Shown piece by piece: positions 62,296 through 64,000 of a DNA stretch of 64,000 bases (positions within the stretch are counted from its first letter, which is position 1; every line of letters begins with the position of its first letter). The position numbers were made by a program, and so were the translations under genes. The DNA is from Pseudomonas sp. TH43. GTDB lineage: Bacteria > Pseudomonadota > Gammaproteobacteria > Pseudomonadales > Pseudomonadaceae. The stretch covers positions 248,001 through 312,000 of the forward strand of contig NZ_JAEKFI010000004.1 in assembly GCF_016650635.1 (NCBI RefSeq), in the 5' to 3' direction. A model generated the notes under the pieces. The model saw only the letters and a list, made by a program, of their open reading frames with translations, was not told the DNA's origin and made no database searches.

Positions 62296-63265
62296 GACGC
62301 CGGACGATCGCCTGCAACAGGCAATGAAACGTGTGCTGCTCGCCACGTTGCCGGGGCTGCTCGCATTGTTCTGGCTATACGGTTGGGGCGTGCTGATCAA
62401 TCTGATCCTGTCCATCACTACGGCTTTGATCGTTGAAGCGGGTGTCACGCGCTTGCGTCGACAACCGCTACAACCGGTGCTGAGCGACGGCAGCGCGGTG
62501 GTCAGCGCGACACTGCTGGCGGCTGCCCTGCCACCTTATTGCCCTTGGTGGTTGACGGTAACGGCGATGGCCTCAGGTTTGTTGCTCGGCAAACATGTGT
62601 ACGGCGGCGTCGGCAAAAATCCGTTCAACCCGGCAATGCTCGGATTCGCCTTGGCGATGTTGATGTTTGCACAGCCAATGACCCATTGGCCGGCGCATGG
62701 CATGGATGTTGTGGCTGCCGTGCATCAGGTATTCAACGTCGGCTCTGCGCCGGACGCTTGGGTTCAGGCCACGGCGCTGGACAGTCTGCGCATCAACAAA
62801 AGCCTGACCATGGATGAGCTGTTCGCCAGCAATCCGGCGTTCGGTCGATTCGGTGGACGCGGTGTGGAATGGGTGAACCTGGCGTTTCTCGCCGGTGGAC
62901 TGTTCTTGTTGCAGCGCCGGGTGATCGGCTGGCAGGCGCCGGTCGGCATGCTCGCCAGCCTGTTTGTGGTCAGCCTGCTGTGCTGGAACGGTTCGGGCTC
63001 GGACTCCCATGGGTCACCGCTGTTTCACTTGCTGAGCGGCGCGACCATGCTCGGTGCGTTTTTCATCATTACCGAGCCGGTCTCCGGCGCCAGAAGCGCG
63101 CTCGCTCGCCTGCTGTTTGGCGTCGGCGTCGGGCTGCTGACCTATTTGATTCGCACGTGGGGCGGCTACCCTGACGGCGTCGCGTTTGCGGTGTTGTTGA
63201 TGAATCTATGCGTCCCGACACTCGAGCGTTTTGCCGCCAGCCGCCAGATACAGGTGAGCCCATGA
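62282..63265 (+). CDS. rnfD: Rnf complex subunit D
   Basis: A 327-residue membrane flavoprotein subunit, related to NqrB. Conserved blocks: [40 protein letters not shown] and [21 protein letters not shown]. The covalent FMN site of the family (D-x-x-S/T-G-A-T-x-L) is present only as DAWVQATAL (T164), with Asp, Ala, Thr and Leu kept and the SG changed to VQ. It overlaps rnfB by 14 bp and rnfG by 4 bp. It follows rnfB directly where rnfC is expected. Confidence 0.88.
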   Translation: MSPLETPDDRLQQAMKRVLLATLPGLLALFWLYGWGVLINLILSITTALIVEAGVTRLRRQPLQPVLSDGSAVVSATLLAAALPPYCPWWLTVTAMASGLLLGKHVYGGVGKNPFNPAMLGFALAMLMFAQPMTHWPAHGMDVVAAVHQVFNVGSAPDAWVQATALDSLRINKSLTMDELFASNPAFGRFGGRGVEWVNLAFLAGGLFLLQRRVIGWQAPVGMLASLFVVSLLCWNGSGSDSHGSPLFHLLSGATMLGAFFIITEPVSGARSALARLLFGVGVGLLTYLIRTWGGYPDGVAFAVLLMNLCVPTLERFAASRQIQVSP

Positions 63266-63867
63266 ACCGCAGGAGCCGCGTGATGACGCTGGTCTTGCTG
63301 GCGGCCATCGGCCTCGGCGCGACGTATCTGATACAACAACTCAATGCGCCACAGATCGCCGCCGAACAACGTTTGATCGACAGCCGCAAACTGCTCGACG
63401 TGCTACCCGCCGAGGCCTACGACAACCAACCACTGGAACATCCGCTAACTTTGGCCGACATCGCGTTGAGCCACAGTGCCTTGACTGGCGGCTATCGCGC
63501 GACCAAGGGCAGTCAAACCGTCGCAGTCCTGCTGCGGAGTCAGACTCAGGGTTATGCAGGCGTCATCGAGTTGCTGATTGCCATTGATGCCAATGGAAAG
63601 TTACTTGGCGTGAAAACCCTCAGGCAAAACGAAACTCCGGCGCTGGGCGGGCCCATAGGCGACTGGCCAAATACCTGGCTTGCGGCGTTTTCCGGCAAAT
63701 CGAGCAGCGAACCGGCAGACGCAGCCTGGGCATTGAAGAAGGATCAGGGCCAATTCGATCAGATGGCCGGCGCGACCATTACCTCCCGCGCAGCGATCAA
63801 CGCGATTCATGACGCATTGCGTTACTTTGATGACCATCGGATCGCGTTGCTGGGAAGTGGAACATGA
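63262..63867 (+). CDS. rnfG: Rnf complex subunit G
   Basis: A 201-residue periplasmic flavoprotein with one N-terminal helix (VMTLVLLAAIGLGATYLIQQL). GYAGVIELLIAIDANGKLLGVKTLRQNETPALGG corresponds to the GY-x-G...HxETPGLG block of the family. The flavinylation motif SGATxT appears as AGATIT (T174 expected to carry FMN). The start at 63262 gives an ATGA overlap with rnfD and the usual RnfG length; the end overlaps rnfE by ATGA. Confidence 0.88.
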   Translation: MNRRSRVMTLVLLAAIGLGATYLIQQLNAPQIAAEQRLIDSRKLLDVLPAEAYDNQPLEHPLTLADIALSHSALTGGYRATKGSQTVAVLLRSQTQGYAGVIELLIAIDANGKLLGVKTLRQNETPALGGPIGDWPNTWLAAFSGKSSSEPADAAWALKKDQGQFDQMAGATITSRAAINAIHDALRYFDDHRIALLGSGT

Positions 63868-64000
63868 ACCTGTCGAATGCTCTGATGCTCTCGCTGCTGC
63901 TGGGTGCTACTGAAACATTGGCGGGCGCATTGGTCATCCTACTGATGTTTGCCACGGTAGTCGGTGCTTATGGCGCATGCATGGCACTGCTGCGCTCGCG
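63864..64000 (+). CDS. rnfE: Rnf complex subunit E, N-terminal part (cut by window end)
   Basis: Only 45 codons are in the window: MNLSNALMLSLLLGATETLAGALVILLMFATVVGAYGACMALLRS. It is hydrophobic, in the expected operon position and pattern for the first helices of RnfE/NqrD, but begins ~15 residues shorter than usual and does not show the GLCP cysteine motif of the family. The ATG overlaps the rnfG stop. The rest, and any rnfC or nth beyond, is outside the window. Confidence 0.68.
   Translation, partial: MNLSNALMLSLLLGATETLAGALVILLMFATVVGAYGACMALLRS

Noticed and set aside
62984-63090. SGAT in RnfD ([13 protein letters not shown]) as flavin attachment site
   Set aside because: This segment lies in a membrane helix and matches a conserved structural block; the flavin site of the family is in the earlier periplasmic loop, here DAWVQATAL.

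Overview
The window is high-GC, gene-dense chromosome of a Pseudomonas of the fluorescens lineage. The evidence is the density of Pseudomonas REP/BIME palindromes between genes, the pobA/pobR, colRS-orf222-wapQ and argP-argO-sodB-bifA neighbourhoods, and an IS110-family insertion sequence lodged inside a REP pair. Gene order repeatedly matches, from memory, blocks of P. aeruginosa PAO1 (ferredoxin reductase / SadC-like cyclase / fumarase; sodB-bifA-imelysin-DHOR-imelysin-DUF1513-mexVW; inaA-methyltransferase-colS-colR; groEL-groES-fxsA; apbC-metG).

Layout. 1-4.8 kb: a 205-bp tandem array built from the 3' end of a ferredoxin-reductase gene plus REP sequences, that gene, a membrane diguanylate cyclase and class I fumarase. 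4.9-9.7 kb: a DctB/MifS-type kinase, its sigma-54 partner and the alpha-ketoglutarate permease kgtP, with a readable -24/-12 promoter and paired upstream sites. 9.8-25.5 kb: accessory metabolism and regulators: a four-repeat membrane protein, a tiny secreted repeat protein, a flavin reductase, a 2-ketoarginine decarboxylase/aldehyde dehydrogenase pair, AraC and LysR regulators, and pobR-pobA with a DHA2 efflux pump. 25.5-26.7 kb: the IS110 element, whose leader carries guide-like segments matching its own target and its own end. 26.8-32.7 kb: a tandem-Cache periplasmic protein, a coiled-coil membrane protein, an epimerase, argP/ACT/argO and sodB. 33-45 kb: bifA, a probably Fur-controlled imelysin/di-heme/imelysin/DUF1513 iron-uptake-like cluster, and a MexVW-type RND pump. 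45-52 kb: a ColRS envelope module with two ColR-like boxes at matching distances upstream of orf222-wapQ and of a sulfatase/PAP2 pair. 52-60.4 kb: groEL-groES, fxsA, a HugZ-like protein, an SDR, apbC and metG.

60.5-64 kb holds the most unusual system: a tightly overlapping rnfA-B-D-G-E operon in which rnfC is absent between rnfB and rnfD. RnfA lacks both cysteines that normally hold the intramembrane 2Fe-2S cluster. RnfB lacks its membrane-anchor helix and carries a long charged tail that looks like the tail usually found on RnfC. RnfE is cut by the window end. This looks like a remodelled, possibly NADH-independent Rnf complex.

No tRNA, rRNA or CRISPR array was seen. Most long intergenic gaps are filled by REP pairs and terminators. 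Three separate loci (1-682, 21086-21211, 56699-56916) show tandem expansion of REP-containing units, two of which carry the 3' end of the neighbouring coding sequence.
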